NCBI GenBank assembly: GCA_038503075.1
Contig: JBCAML010000022.1
Coordinates: forward strand, 434,001-498,000
Length of the DNA stretch: 64,000 nucleotides
From: Gyromitra esculenta
Lineage: Eukaryota; Ascomycota; Pezizomycetes; Pezizales; Discinaceae
Reading direction: 5' to 3'
The notes beneath the pieces are model-generated. The model ran no database searches and was not told the DNA's origin. It saw nothing but the letters and a program-made list of their open reading frames with translations. Shown in pieces: positions 11,721 through 21,699 of this stretch. Position numbers and translations under genes: made by a program. Numbering within the stretch: position 1 is the stretch's first letter; every line of letters begins with the position of its first letter.

Positions 11721-12691
11721 GCGTGGGGCAGTCCTTGTGCTTTCGCTTTATCGAACATGTCCAGGAATTCGTGGTACTCGGTTGGGATCCTTGATTTCCA
11801 TTCTTCCTTGGTTGTTTTTTTGTCTATGAGTTTGTTTATTTCATAGAGTGACATGGCGTAAGCTTGGTGGTTGCGTTTCCTAGTAAGGGTTCTGAAGCTA
11901 GCAGCGCCAATAAACGACATGTTTAGTCTGGGAGGAGCAGGGATCGATGGGGAGGTAACGATGGGGGAGTGAGGGGCACAGTGAGTGGTGCAGAGTTTAG
12001 AATTAAACTCAATGCGTTTGTCGGCGAAGTGGAGTTGCACATCATGGTGTTTCATCCATGGTATGCCCAAGACTAGAGGGTAGTGGCCTAGTTGGGTCAC
12101 AAAACAGGGGGCTTGTTCTTGGTGATTTTGAATAGACAACTTGAGGTTGGCAATATGGGTAATGTCTCCTGATGCGACAGGGTGACCGTCGATGACCTCA
12201 AGTTGGCGGGGGGTTTTTAAAGGGGTAAGAGGTAAGGAATGGTGACTCGCGAATTTCTGATCGATAAATGCAAATCCGGAGGCTCCGGTGTCTAGTAAAG
12301 CATGGGTTTTTATAATTTTATTGCTATGAGAAATATTGCACGATATTACAAAATGTTCCCCATCCAATTGATCCTTCACGCTTATACCAGAAACCGAAAA
12401 CCCAGAAATTGAAAATGCAGATAAAGGTAAGAAATTTTGAACCAAGGTAGGGTCACTGATCGACCTTGGTTGTACTAGTTTAAAGACTCGTTGGCTGAGT
12501 CTGCTGATTCTAACGCAAAGAACTGAGGTGGAAGAGGTGGTGGCGGCAAAGAGGAAGCGGGGGGTGTACGCGGAGCGGAGGGTGCGGTGAGGGCTCCCCT
12601 CATCGTAGGTTTTTTTGGGGCGGAGGGGCAATTGGCGTAGGAGTGGTCGGGGGCGGCACAAAACATACATTTGCCGGTAGAACGGCGCCAT
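11700..12691 (-). pseudogene. G3 Pol N-terminal part: protease and linker (frameshifted)
   Basis: This frame is entered by -1 frameshifting from gag. It contains the aspartic protease (DTGASGFAFID) and a linker matching G2, then loses register near 11700-11740. There the sequence equivalent to G2's PPRRFYDHRITLQEG has lost bases, and the RT frame continues in a different phase. The most likely cause is a small deletion. Confidence 0.85.
12440..12484 (-). promoter_or_regulatory. -1 ribosomal frameshift signal of G3 gag-pol
   Basis: On the minus strand TTTAAAC is at 12484-12478, directly before the gag TAG (12477-12475). A 6-nt spacer follows, then a 9-bp stem AACCAAGGT (12471-12463) pairing with ACCTTGGTT (12448-12440) around a 14-nt loop. 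Two stem positions differ from G2 with matching changes on both arms (G-C to A-T, A-T to G-C). The loops share GTGACCCT. Confidence 0.85.
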
Positions 12692-13803
12692 TGTTTTTCT
12701 TCCTCTGATAGTTTCCTCCTGCCATTTACCATTGTATATCTCTGATCCTGAGGGGGTCGAGAGAGATTGCTAGTACGTCCAAAAGAGAGATCCATAGGAG
12801 CAAGACCTCCTGGTACAAACGATGAGGCGGGAACAAAGGGGGTCATTGCGTTGGTTGGGGCACTAAATTGTCCCATAGTCTCGCGGGCATTCCCTCGTTT
12901 CTCTGCCCTACAGGCTCGGATACGATTGTCCATTCTGGTAAGGACTAGGATCATGTCGTTGAGAGTAGCGGGCATAGCGGCGGCGAAGACCATAGCCTCC
13001 TTCAATTCTTCTGACATACCATGTTCAAGGGCATCCATCTTCGAGTTTTCATCGAAGTTTAGCTGTCCCATGATACGTTGAAAATCCGCTAGGTAAGCGG
13101 AAAAATCGCGTTTGCCTTGGCGAAGTTGGTGCAGTTCTCGTCGTGCGGTACCGGTAGGGTCGGGGTCTCCGAAGGCAGTCTCCAAGGCGGTGATGAGGGC
13201 GGCGGCGTTGGTCCAGGTTGTAAGGCCAGAAGGAAGGACTGTGTGTCGAACTTGTTCTGCTCTCCCTCGGTTGATCGTATAGAGAATCATGGTATTCTCG
13301 TCGGCGAATCGGTCCCTGTTAACTGCAAGTTTTGAACGGAGTTGGAGGATGAAGCCGGGGAGTTTCGTCCTGGATCCGTCAAATTTCTCCGGGTCTGGCA
13401 TACGTTCAGAGCGATGGGTGGTAACTGATGGCGGCGGGGGAGTGGCCGTGAGGTTTGGTGGAGCCGGGGGGAGGGAAAGGTTTGCACGAGCCTCGTTCCG
13501 TTCTCGACGTAGTCGGTCAATGAGGGTCGAGGCGTCGTTGACCCATTGGTCTTGTTGTTGGGCGTGGTGGTTGGCGTTGTTTGCTTGGATCTGGGCGGTG
13601 TTGAGCTTTATCTCTAGCTCCTGTGTCCCTTCTTGCAGGACGTCAATCTGGTCCTCAAGAGCCTGGTTGAGTTCCCGGAGTCGATTAAACAGCTCTACGG
13701 GGTCATCTCTATAGGCCTGGGCAAAGGCTTCCTTTGTGGGGAAGCGGGGTGTGGCGACAGCGGCTCCTTCAGATGAGGAGATGGCGGGGGCGGGGGAGCT
13801 CAT
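12475..13803 (-). CDS. G3 Gag polyprotein (442 aa)
   Basis: Open frame from ATG 13803 to TAG 12475. It has an N-terminal coiled-coil-like region (residues about 35-110), a capsid-like region resembling G2 Gag (AFGDPDPTGTARRELHQLRQ), and a CCHC knuckle CMFCAAPDHSYANC. It is about as long as the G2 protein. It is apparently intact, unlike the pol of the same element, so a Gag-only product is possible. It ends next to the TTTAAAC slip site. Confidence 0.88.
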   Translation of the reverse strand: MSSPAPAISSSEGAAVATPRFPTKEAFAQAYRDDPVELFNRLRELNQALEDQIDVLQEGTQELEIKLNTAQIQANNANHHAQQQDQWVNDASTLIDRLRRERNEARANLSLPPAPPNLTATPPPPSVTTHRSERMPDPEKFDGSRTKLPGFILQLRSKLAVNRDRFADENTMILYTINRGRAEQVRHTVLPSGLTTWTNAAALITALETAFGDPDPTGTARRELHQLRQGKRDFSAYLADFQRIMGQLNFDENSKMDALEHGMSEELKEAMVFAAAMPATLNDMILVLTRMDNRIRACRAEKRGNARETMGQFSAPTNAMTPFVPASSFVPGGLAPMDLSFGRTSNLSRPPQDQRYTMVNGRRKLSEEEKQWRRSTGKCMFCAAPDHSYANCPSAPKKPTMRGALTAPSAPRTPPASSLPPPPLPPQFFALESADSANESLN

Positions 13804-13846
13804 AGTTACTTCGGTGTAGGAGGTGTAGATGGGACAAGCAACGTAA

Positions 13847-14268
13847 TCTCACGGTTCAGTCCCAGTCTAAGCCCTTCTGTATCCCAGAAGGTGAGCAGAG
13901 CTACTTAAACGAGAACTGTTGCGATAAGAGTGACGAAGTTTTCTACAAGTCCTACGTGGGTCTAACTCAAGGCGAGTTAAGTGTGAGAGTGTTTACAGCG
14001 ACAGCGACCGCGAGGATTCTGAAGTAGAATCGAGATAGTATTCAAAACGATACCGAAGAAGTAAACTGAGAACGTTGCTTAAGGAAAGAAAGAAGAGAAA
14101 ACCACAGCGACCAAAATCCTTCACTTAAATACCCCGCTTTCCCGTGACACAAACAACACCCTAACAATAACCGAGAAACAACCGAACAACAAAGCCATTA
14201 TATCCCGACGACCCTTCGTTACTACCAACGACTTCACCTTAACCCATTACCCAGTCTCATCCGTGAAA
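13847..14268 (-). repeat. G3 5' LTR (422 bp)
   Basis: Read in element orientation it begins TTTCACGG and ends CCGTGAGA. TTACGTTGCTT follows directly inside (minus strand 13846-13836), the candidate self-priming site shared with G2. Confidence 0.9.
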
Positions 14269-16401
14269 CTGGCCGCCCCCCTCACTGCCTTTACCAAAAA
14301 AGGCATTACCTTCGAATGGACAGTTGAAGCAGAACTCGCCTTTGAAGCCCTAAAAGATGCATTCACTAAAGCCCCTGTGCTCATCCACTTCGATCCACGA
14401 AAAAAGATCTTTGTGGAATCTGATGCTTCTGACTTCGTCTCCGGTGGTGTTCTCTCCCAACTTGATGATAATGGTGTACTCCACCCTGTGGCATTTTTCT
14501 CCAAGAAGCATTCACCCGCCGAATGCAACTATGAGATCTATGACAAAGAACTCCTAGCAATTATCCGATGCTTCGAGGAATGGAGACCAGAACTTGAAGG
14601 CTCTGAACTACCCATCTCTGTCATTACCGACCATAAGAACTTGGAATACTTTATGACCACCAAGCAACTTAATCGACGACAAGTCAGATGGGCTGAATAC
14701 CTCTCACGTTTCGATTTTGTCATTACGTACAGACCAGGAGCACAAGGAGGGAAACCGGACGCACTGACTCGGAGATCGGGAGATCTCCCTGAAGAAGGGG
14801 ATGAAAGACTACAACACCAGCACCAAGTAGTCTTGAAGGAAAAGAATTTGGACCCCAAGCTAAGTTTGTTTTCGGGTTCTTTATCAAATGAACCCGCTGA
14901 ATTGGATGCCACCCTTGAAACTTTAATGAATCATGGATACAATGCTGACCCGTTCCCACAAAAAATCCTTCTAGCACTCAGGAACGGCGAACGTCAGTCT
15001 AAGGAAATTACCTTAGGCGATTGTACCGAAATGAATGACCGCCTTTTTTACAGACAAAAGCTTTACATCCCAGATTATGACCCTCTCTGCCTCCTCATCC
15101 TACAGCGACACCATGACGCCCCCTCCGCCGGCCACCCAGGACGTGAAAAATCCTTTGAACTCATCTCAAGATGTTTCTATTGGCCAAAAATGAGAGAATA
15201 TATTGGACGATATACCCGGAATTGCCATATTTGCCGACGAGCTAAACCAAGTACCCTCGGCACCCATGGCGTTCTGAAACCACTTCCAATCCCCAACCGC
15301 CCTTGGGAAGAATTGTCAATGGACTTCGTCACTGGCCTTCCGGAATCTAACGGCTTTGATGCCATTATGGTCATTGTGGATCGACTCTCGAAGATGCGGC
15401 ACCTTATCCCGTGCAATACCACCGTTAACGCCGAACAAACTGCCGAGTTATACCTCCAAAACGTCTGGAAACTCCATGGACTTCCCTCTCATATTACTTC
15501 TGATAGAGGGACACAGTTCACAGCAAGGTTCTGGAAGTACCTCTGCCAGCGTTTGAATATTGCCGCCCGCATGTCTACCTCCTTCCACCCGGAAACCGAT
15601 GGACAAACTGAACGACTCAATGCCGTAATGGAACAATACCTCCGTTGTTACGTTTCCTATCAGCAAGACGACTGGTCAAAATGGTTACCCATCGCTGAAT
15701 TCGCCGCCAATAACCAGGAATCCGCAAGCACTAAGGCTACGCCCTTCTTTGCGAATTATGGCTATCACCCTCGCTTTGATACCTCAATCGTCCCCAACGA
15801 CCGCTCCCCCCAGACCCTCGATGCTGACGGATTCGCCTCCAAGATGGAAGAACTTAGAGACTTCCTCCGAGTACAGATGAGGACAGCCCAGGACATCTTC
15901 GAGTCAAATACGAATCGACACCGCACTCCCGCTCCATCATTCAAGGAAAAGGACGAAGTGTTTGTGTCGATGAAGAACATGAGGACAACGCGGAATTCAA
16001 GGAAGTTGGATTGGAAATGGAGTGGCCCCTTTCCGGTGAAACGTGTTATTTCAGCTTATGCCTATGAAATTGATCTCCCAAGATCAATGAAGTATCACCC
16101 CGTGTTCCACGTCTCGTTGATCAAAGCAGCTCCCGTCGACCCACTCCCCGGTCAGATTATTACGCCGCCCCCACCAGTTCAAGTTAACGACCATGAGGAG
16201 TACCTCGTTGAAGCTATTTTAGATTCCCGTTTACACCGTGGAAAACCTCAATACCTGGTCGGATGGACTGGCTATGCACTACCCACCTGGGAACCTGCGG
16301 AGTACCATGAAGAAACGGAAGCCGTGGATTCTTTCCACCAACGATATCCGGATAAACCAAGGGAAAGAGTGATTAGTGTTCGCAGGAGCTCACGGCTATG
16401 A
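14269..16401 (+). CDS. G2 Pol, C-terminal part (RNase H, integrase, chromodomain)
   Basis: This continues the G2 pol frame across the G3 insertion from the second CTGGC copy. It encodes the RT thumb, RNase H ([31 protein letters not shown]), the integrase HHCC-type zinc region (RHHDAPSAGHPGREKSFELI...CHICRRAK), the DDE core ([44 protein letters not shown]), a GPY/F-type region and a C-terminal chromodomain (QYLVGWTGYALPTWEPAE). It ends at 16401, followed by the polypurine run GAGGGGGGG and the 3' LTR. There is no internal stop. Confidence 0.9.
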   Translation: MAAPLTAFTKKGITFEWTVEAELAFEALKDAFTKAPVLIHFDPRKKIFVESDASDFVSGGVLSQLDDNGVLHPVAFFSKKHSPAECNYEIYDKELLAIIRCFEEWRPELEGSELPISVITDHKNLEYFMTTKQLNRRQVRWAEYLSRFDFVITYRPGAQGGKPDALTRRSGDLPEEGDERLQHQHQVVLKEKNLDPKLSLFSGSLSNEPAELDATLETLMNHGYNADPFPQKILLALRNGERQSKEITLGDCTEMNDRLFYRQKLYIPDYDPLCLLILQRHHDAPSAGHPGREKSFELISRCFYWPKMREYIGRYTRNCHICRRAKPSTLGTHGVLKPLPIPNRPWEELSMDFVTGLPESNGFDAIMVIVDRLSKMRHLIPCNTTVNAEQTAELYLQNVWKLHGLPSHITSDRGTQFTARFWKYLCQRLNIAARMSTSFHPETDGQTERLNAVMEQYLRCYVSYQQDDWSKWLPIAEFAANNQESASTKATPFFANYGYHPRFDTSIVPNDRSPQTLDADGFASKMEELRDFLRVQMRTAQDIFESNTNRHRTPAPSFKEKDEVFVSMKNMRTTRNSRKLDWKWSGPFPVKRVISAYAYEIDLPRSMKYHPVFHVSLIKAAPVDPLPGQIITPPPPVQVNDHEEYLVEAILDSRLHRGKPQYLVGWTGYALPTWEPAEYHEETEAVDSFHQRYPDKPRERVISVRRSSRL

Positions 16402-16412
16402 GGGGGGGCTAC

Positions 16413-16821
16413 TTTCATGGATGGTTGTTACGTTGGTCGATTAGGTACATGGGTACATGGTTGTTGGGTTTCTTTGTCGTTCTTTGTGTTTCTACGAGTT
16501 TCTCGTTACAATGAGTAATGTCTTTGTCATCGAAAGAGTTGGAACATGGTATATAAGCGAAGGGATTTCCCCTCATCTTGTACTTTTCCTTCTTCTTTCT
16601 TTAAGCAACGTCTTCTATTGTTTACTCGTGTATTTCACAATACAATCCTCGGTTACATCTCGTAACCCACCGCTGTCGCCGTTCTCAAGTCATCATAACT
16701 TGACTGCCTCGTAGAGCCTGTAGAATCTCCGTATACACTCTCGCTGTTGGTTTCCTACTCAAGTAGCACTGCTCATCTCAGGGGATACTTGAGAGCTTGA
16801 CAAGAAACCCGCTCCTTGAGA
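16413..16821 (+). repeat. G2 3' LTR (409 bp)
   Basis: It starts TTTCATGG just after the purine tract GAGGGGGGGCTAC and ends CTTGAGA. It is followed by the TSD GTCTT (16822-16826). No difference from the 5' LTR was seen by eye, which argues for recent insertion or gene conversion. Confidence 0.92.
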
Positions 16822-16826
16822 GTCTT

Positions 16827-17520
16827 CAGAAGTTCAGTTTCTTCGTCATCGATTGCACGCACCATGCCAATTATTCGGGCATTCTCGTCCAGGCCCAGCC
16901 ATTCGTCATATTCGATATCGTTCTCGGTATTAAGAGGAGCAGTCGTCACAGAGCACTGGTTACAGCAACCAGGAGATTCGAACTTCCAGTTTGCGTGGTC
17001 GTAAGGGTTTTCCAACCGGTGACTCGTCAACCACCAACCCCCTGGCACTATCAAGTCTAACCCAGCCTCGACTGGCCCAATCTCGCAAGATACATTAGAT
17101 GTATGATTATTGCCTATGATCATAGTAATAGGGTTAGTAAAGGCTTGTCCCGCTCCAACCACTTCTTCACCTGTGAAGTTTCTAATGGTTAACGGGACGT
17201 CTCTTTGCACCTTTGGGACCGACCATTTCCTAACAAACAAAGGGGACAAGAGAAAAACATTAGCTCCAGAATCTAGCAATACATTGACTACCACCTTCCT
17301 TCCATTGATTACCAGTAGCGCTTGCCCTCGGGGCCGCTCGTATACGGTGGGTTCTGTATGTTGTTTTTTGTTGGACGATTCCGAAGAGTCGTCCTCCTTT
17401 CTTTTTCGTTTGTTTTTGTATTTTTCGGTCTCAAGGATTGAGACAATTCTTTCTTCGATTGCCAGGGTTTCGAATGTTTGGTTAACGTCTGCTACCTCCT
17501 GGCCCGCCGGTAGTCGACCT
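16827..17520 (-). pseudogene. G1 aspartic protease region of pol
   Basis: The minus-strand frame contains LLDSGANVFLLSPLFV (a DSGA active site, in place of DTGA) and a retropepsin-like fold region, ending at the G2 insertion after EETELLKTL. The frame is open upstream to the gag stop near 17519, through a Lys-rich linker. It is the 5' continuation of the RT remnant at 5117. Confidence 0.8.
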
Positions 17521-18239
17521 AGTGAAAATTCTCTGACATTTCTTTGTCAGAATTTGTATTTGCATAAAGATTAACAGGGGTCCTGGAGATCCGCCCCTTT
17601 GGAGCGGTAACTCCGCTCACGGCCCCTTTTGCAGGTGGCGCTGTCGCGGCCCTCGTCTTGGGCGCTAGCTTCAAACGCTTCTCCAATGCATCCCCAGCAT
17701 TCTGCTCATTCTTTTCGGGCTTGACCCATTTTCGTTTACGACTGGCGCCGGCTTGCGCTGATGATACCGTTCGAGGTTCCTTCATGTCGCACGTCTTCCA
17801 GTGACAGTCGGGCCGACCACACCTAGTGCAGTGTTTCGCCCGTCTGCGTCGGTCAACTAGGTCCTGACTTACCCCTTCATGAGCAGCCTTCCAACCCGAG
17901 GCATCTCCGGTGCTGTTAGTGGGGGGAGGGGCATCCTTTTTAGGGGTATCCTCCTTGACATTACTTTTTGAGTCCTTCTTGACTCTGCCTTTGAACCCCT
18001 TTTCCCGACGTTCCTCCTGCTTTTTCTCCTCCTTTTTCCCACGACCATCCGTGGCTGGGAGACCTCTATTCTCCAGTTTCTGGTGATACAAATACTCCTC
18101 CCACAACCTTCCTCTTGATCGTAAGGCCTCCAGCCATTGCACATCATCGTCAAACGGACCACAACCTACCATCAACTCTCGTATCTTGAGAGGGATCTTT
18201 GCTTCGACCTTCATCCTCCACAGTGTCCCAGCCATCCCA
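17519..18239 (-). pseudogene. G1 Gag C-terminal part (zinc knuckle), cut by solo LTR
   Basis: On the minus strand this encodes MAGTLWRMKVEAKIP, a Lys/Glu-rich region and a cysteine/histidine knuckle (CTRCGRPDCHWKTC), and ends at a TAG. Its 5' part is missing on this side. It continues exactly at the gag fragment 19235-20631, which now lies in the opposite orientation: fusing the two through one AAGGT copy restores an open frame. Confidence 0.85.
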
Positions 18240-18244
18240 ACCTT

Positions 18245-19192
18245 TGTTATACCTGTACCTTTTGAAGGAGTTCCTGGCCCTGGAGTTACCCTATCTTTGG
18301 AGTTACCCTACTTTAGCACCTTCCGGATCGGGACTGGAGCCTGTTACCCTGCCTCCAATCCTTCCAGCAGGTATAGTATTTGGAGAAGGGGGGACAGCAC
18401 CAGAAAAGACCTGTCCCGGAGGGCAAAAGTAACCCCTAGGCCGTCAAGCAAAACCGTCCGGCGGAATGGGACCCGGAGGGTATGTAGGGGAAGTGTCTGG
18501 CTTCGCTGTGGTTCAAACGGATTGCGAATCGGACCAAAACTGGCGGAGTTACAGACTGACAAAGATAAGGGAACGCAATGCTACGCGACGATTCGGATAG
18601 GCGAAATGATCGTCTCGAAGAGACGAACGCAATGAAGACGAATACGTAACTCCCGTGTTACCGACATGCATACTGCTCGGAGAATCGCGGATCAGGGCCA
18701 GGGAACTCAATGAGGTATCGGGTATGGAGATAAGGCGAAGTGGTTTCATGTTGTCATAGTAGTTAGCGCCTCTACACCACACTATACCCAAACATAGTAG
18801 AGAGGAGGCATTATAAATACTCTCGCAGTGGATGTAAACTCTGAGTCGGATCATTAGCGACGAAGAACGAGCCTTATCAATATTATATTGTTTCTAGCAA
18901 AATTACTTCCGTGCAATTTACTCTTTTACTTGTGAATTACTTTTATCTCGCTTAGCAAGGCCTTGGCCCTTCAGCGTTAGCTATTAAAACCTTACTATTG
19001 GAAGTTCTTCACGGAACTTTGCTCGATCCCTACTTTGAACCCTACGGTTATCTATTAGCGGTTCATAAGAAGCAGTTAGGACTTGCGCCTGTGTATTGTG
19101 TTGCGGATAGCAACCGGGCAGGTTATAGCGTCTAGATTGTTATCTAAAGCTTCTTGGAGATTTCCTGTGCGGTAAGAAGTACCGGTCTTACA
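18245..19192 (-). repeat. G1-type LTR A (948 bp), inversion partner
   Basis: On the plus strand it reads TGTTATACC...GGTCTTACA, the reverse of 20632-21574. Its left flank is ACCTT (18240-18244), the complement of the AAGGT at 20627-20631. Its right flank is the G1 gag leader. The two flanks therefore come from different original sites, as expected after recombination between two inverted LTRs. Confidence 0.85.
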
Positions 19193-19234
19193 GTATATTG
19201 ATAGGCATATCAATACTTCGGTTATTCAACTACA

Positions 19235-20631
19235 ATGGCGGATGTATTTGTGATGGATACAGACATGTCGGATGGCTCCGAGGATCCCATCTCGAAACAC
19301 TCTTCGAAGAACTCCTTAGCCCGTCGAAGAACTACCCATCTTACACCCGCTCCTAAGCCCTTCATTCCAAAACACTTCACGCCTCATCCGCAATTCCTAC
19401 GGAGCAGTGCTCAAATTGAGGATGTTCATGCACAGCGTGATAATCTCATGCTTACGCTAAACGAAGCCTTTAGACACGTTGTACTAAGGCAAGAAGAGGC
19501 TCAGGCAGGAAACACCGTTGCCCTAAACCAACTTAACTCACAGGCTCAAACTCAATATCTAAGCCTAACCCATATCCAGCAGCGCATGGCAGACCAACAG
19601 GAGTTCTCGGCCGAAGAACTCGCCCGTATCGAGGTACTGGTTCACGGTCTTGGTAATAACATTGGCCTGGCCCTGCAACAGCAAGGACATGAGGCACACC
19701 AGCGCATTGGAAGGGTGGAAACGGTAGTCGAAGCTATAGTGGGGGAAACAGTAGGAGAAATGCAAAGACAACGAAGTCAGCTTAACGATCAGGGAGTGTT
19801 ACTCAGTCAGATCACTCAACATATTCGTGCTCAGTCAGAACTACCAGCCCGATCAGAAGCAGGCCTCAGTGGCTCTATTCATGCACCCCAACTGCCTCCC
19901 ACTAGAAGCGAGAAAGGAAAGGAACCAGCCCAAAGTGAACGAGGTGAACCCTCCGGAGCACACGGGGGTAATGGTGGGCAGCCCCCACATGGACCTAATT
20001 ACCGTGTTGGTGCTGGCGCCCCTGGATCAGGTGACGGATCGTCATCGGATGATTCAGAGGAAGAAAGGGCCAGGAAGAACATCGAAGATACCAATCGATG
20101 GCTGGCCAGCAGAAAAAGAGAAAGGGAGAACCGGCGGCGGAGGGCACCAAGTAATGCTCCTCCACCACCACCCCCCCCAAATAACCCTGGTGAGATGGTA
20201 ATCACCATTGATCACAGGTACCCCCAAGCGTCACCGTCATCACGACACCACAAGATCCCGATCAGTGAACCAGAAAAATTCACTGCTGCCACAAATCAGG
20301 ATCTCAGGGCATGGATCCGAAGCTGCGAAGTATATTTTGAGATGAACGAGTGGCTTTGGACCAGCGACCGACACAAAATCCACTATGCCGCCAGCCGTTG
20401 TGAAGGAAACAAGGCTCGACCATACGTTGTTATGTATACCAACAAGATGGACGGAGCCGAAGGACAAATCCAGGAACCAGAGTATGCCTACTGGGCAACC
20501 TTCTCACTGAACATGAAGGAAGTATTCTGTTCTCCGGACGAAAAACGCGATGCCATATATGCCATGGATCGTGTACCTTACACAACCGTTGAGGAATATA
20601 TCCTCAAAATGAGCAACCTAAATATAAAGGT
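19235..20631 (+). pseudogene. G1 Gag N-terminal part, inverted segment
   Basis: The frame is open from ATG 19235. It has an N-terminal leader, a helical Gln-rich region, a Pro-rich run (PPPPPPPNNPG) and a capsid-like region beginning ISEPEKFTAATNQDLRAWIRSCEVYF. At 20632 it runs into an LTR. It lies on the plus strand although the rest of G1 is on the minus strand. Its 3' end (AATATAAAGGT) joins in frame to the 5' end of the fragment at 18239-17519. Confidence 0.85.
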
Positions 20632-21574
20632 TGTAAGACTGGTACTTCTTACCGCACAGGAAATCTCCAAGAAGCTTTAGATAACAATCTAGACGCTATA
20701 ACCTGCCCGGTTGCTATCCGCAACACAATACACAGGCGCAAGTCCTAACTGCTTCTTATGAACCGCTAATAGATAACCGTAGGGTTCAAAGTAGGGATCG
20801 AGCAAAGTTCCGTGAAGAACTTCCAATAGTAAGGTTTTAATAACTAGCGCTGAAGGGCCAAGGCCTTGCTAAGCAAGATAAAAGTAATTCACACGTAAAA
20901 GAGTAAATTGCACGGAAGTAATTTTGCTAGAAACAATATAATATTGATAAGGCTCGTTCTTCGTCGCTAATGATCCAACTCAGAGTTTACATCCACTGCG
21001 AGAGTATTTATAATGCCCCCTCTCTACTATGTTTGGGTGTAGTGTTGTGTAGAGGCGCTAACTACTATGACAACATAAAACCACTTCGCCTTATCTCCAT
21101 ACCCGATATCTCATTGAGTTCCCTAGCCCCGATCTGTGATTCTCAGAGCAGTATGCATGTCGGTAACACAGGAGTTACGTATTCGTCTTCATTGCGTTCG
21201 TCTCTTCGAGACGATCATTTCGCCTATCCGAATCATCGCGTAGCATTGCGTTCCCTTATCTTTGTTAGTCTGTAACTCCGCCAGTTTTGGTCCGATTCGC
21301 AATCTGTTTGAACCACAGCGAAGCCAGACACTTCCCCTACATACCCTCCGGGTCCCATTCCGCCGGACGGTTTTGCTTGACGGCCTAGGGGTTACTTTTA
21401 GCATCGGGACAGGTCTTTCTGCTGTCCCCCCTTCTCCAAATACTATACCTACTGGAAGGATTGGAGGCAGGGTAACAGGCTCCAGTCCCGATCCGGAAGG
21501 TGCTAAAGTAGGGTAACTCCAAAGATAGGGTAACTCCAGGGCCAGGAACTCCTTCAAAAGGTACAGGTATAACA
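20632..21574 (+). repeat. G1-type LTR B (943 bp)
   Basis: It reads TGTAAGACT...GGTATAACA. Its left flank AAGGT (20627-20631) belongs to the gag insertion site. Its right flank TCACC (21575-21579) is the outer TSD of G1. It is therefore a recombinant between the solo LTR in gag and the G1 5' LTR. Confidence 0.85.
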
Positions 21575-21699
21575 TCACCCTTTGCCCTCTCCTAGCGAGA
21601 CTCAAGGGCCCCCTCTTCTCTTTTCGGCTGCAACTCGGATCTCAGTTATAGCCACTATTCGGATCTCGGTTACAGTACTTCGCCTCGTTCGCTCACTGC

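Larger units (their letters stand above)
8382..14268 (-). mobile_element. G3: Ty3/gypsy chromovirus nested in G2, minus strand
   Basis: The element is 5,887 bp with 422-bp LTRs at 13847-14268 (5') and 8382-8803 (3'). By eye the LTRs differ at two positions. Gag is at 12475-13803. Pol has a frameshift near 11700-11740 and a TGA at about 9559. It belongs to the same family as G2 by gag/pol similarity, LTR ends, frameshift signal and PBS. It cannot make a full Pol. Being inside G2 it must be the later insertion, yet it is the more damaged of the two. Confidence 0.9.
5118..16821 (+). mobile_element. G2: Ty3/gypsy chromovirus, plus strand, interrupted by G3
   Basis: The 409-bp LTRs at 5118-5526 and 16413-16821 show no difference by eye. 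Between them lie gag (5585-6832), then pol entered by a -1 frameshift and interrupted by G3 (8382-14268, TSD CTGGC). Without G3 it is about 5.8 kb. The gag frame and both pol halves are open and in phase across the G3 site, so G2 looked coding-competent before G3 landed. The LTR ends are TTTCA...TGAGA. The self-priming PBS candidate at 5529-5537 resembles the Tf1/sushi branch of chromoviruses. Confidence 0.9.
889..21574 (-). mobile_element. G1: degraded Ty3/gypsy chromovirus, host of the nest
   Basis: The element lies on the minus strand between LTRs at 889-1803 (3' LTR) and 20632-21574 (now carrying the 5' outer end). LTRs begin TG and end CA. The 5-bp TSD TCACC is at 884-888 and 21575-21579. 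The uninterrupted R1 copy 2 has this pentamer once (34806-34810 on the opposite strand), which confirms the insertion. Order on the minus strand: gag (split and partly inverted), aspartic protease, RT, RNase H, integrase, chromodomain. Pol is broken by several frameshifts. It contains G2, and through it G3, plus a solo LTR in gag. Confidence 0.85.

Noticed and set aside
17505..17540. Possible -1 slip site at the G1 gag stop (GAATTTT before TAG)
   Set aside because: The first three bases are not identical (GAA), so it does not fit X-XXY-YYZ. No convincing stem follows.
18549..18854. 101-aa frame recurring at 20970-21275 and in part near 1200-1500
   Set aside because: These are shadows within the three copies of the G1 LTR.
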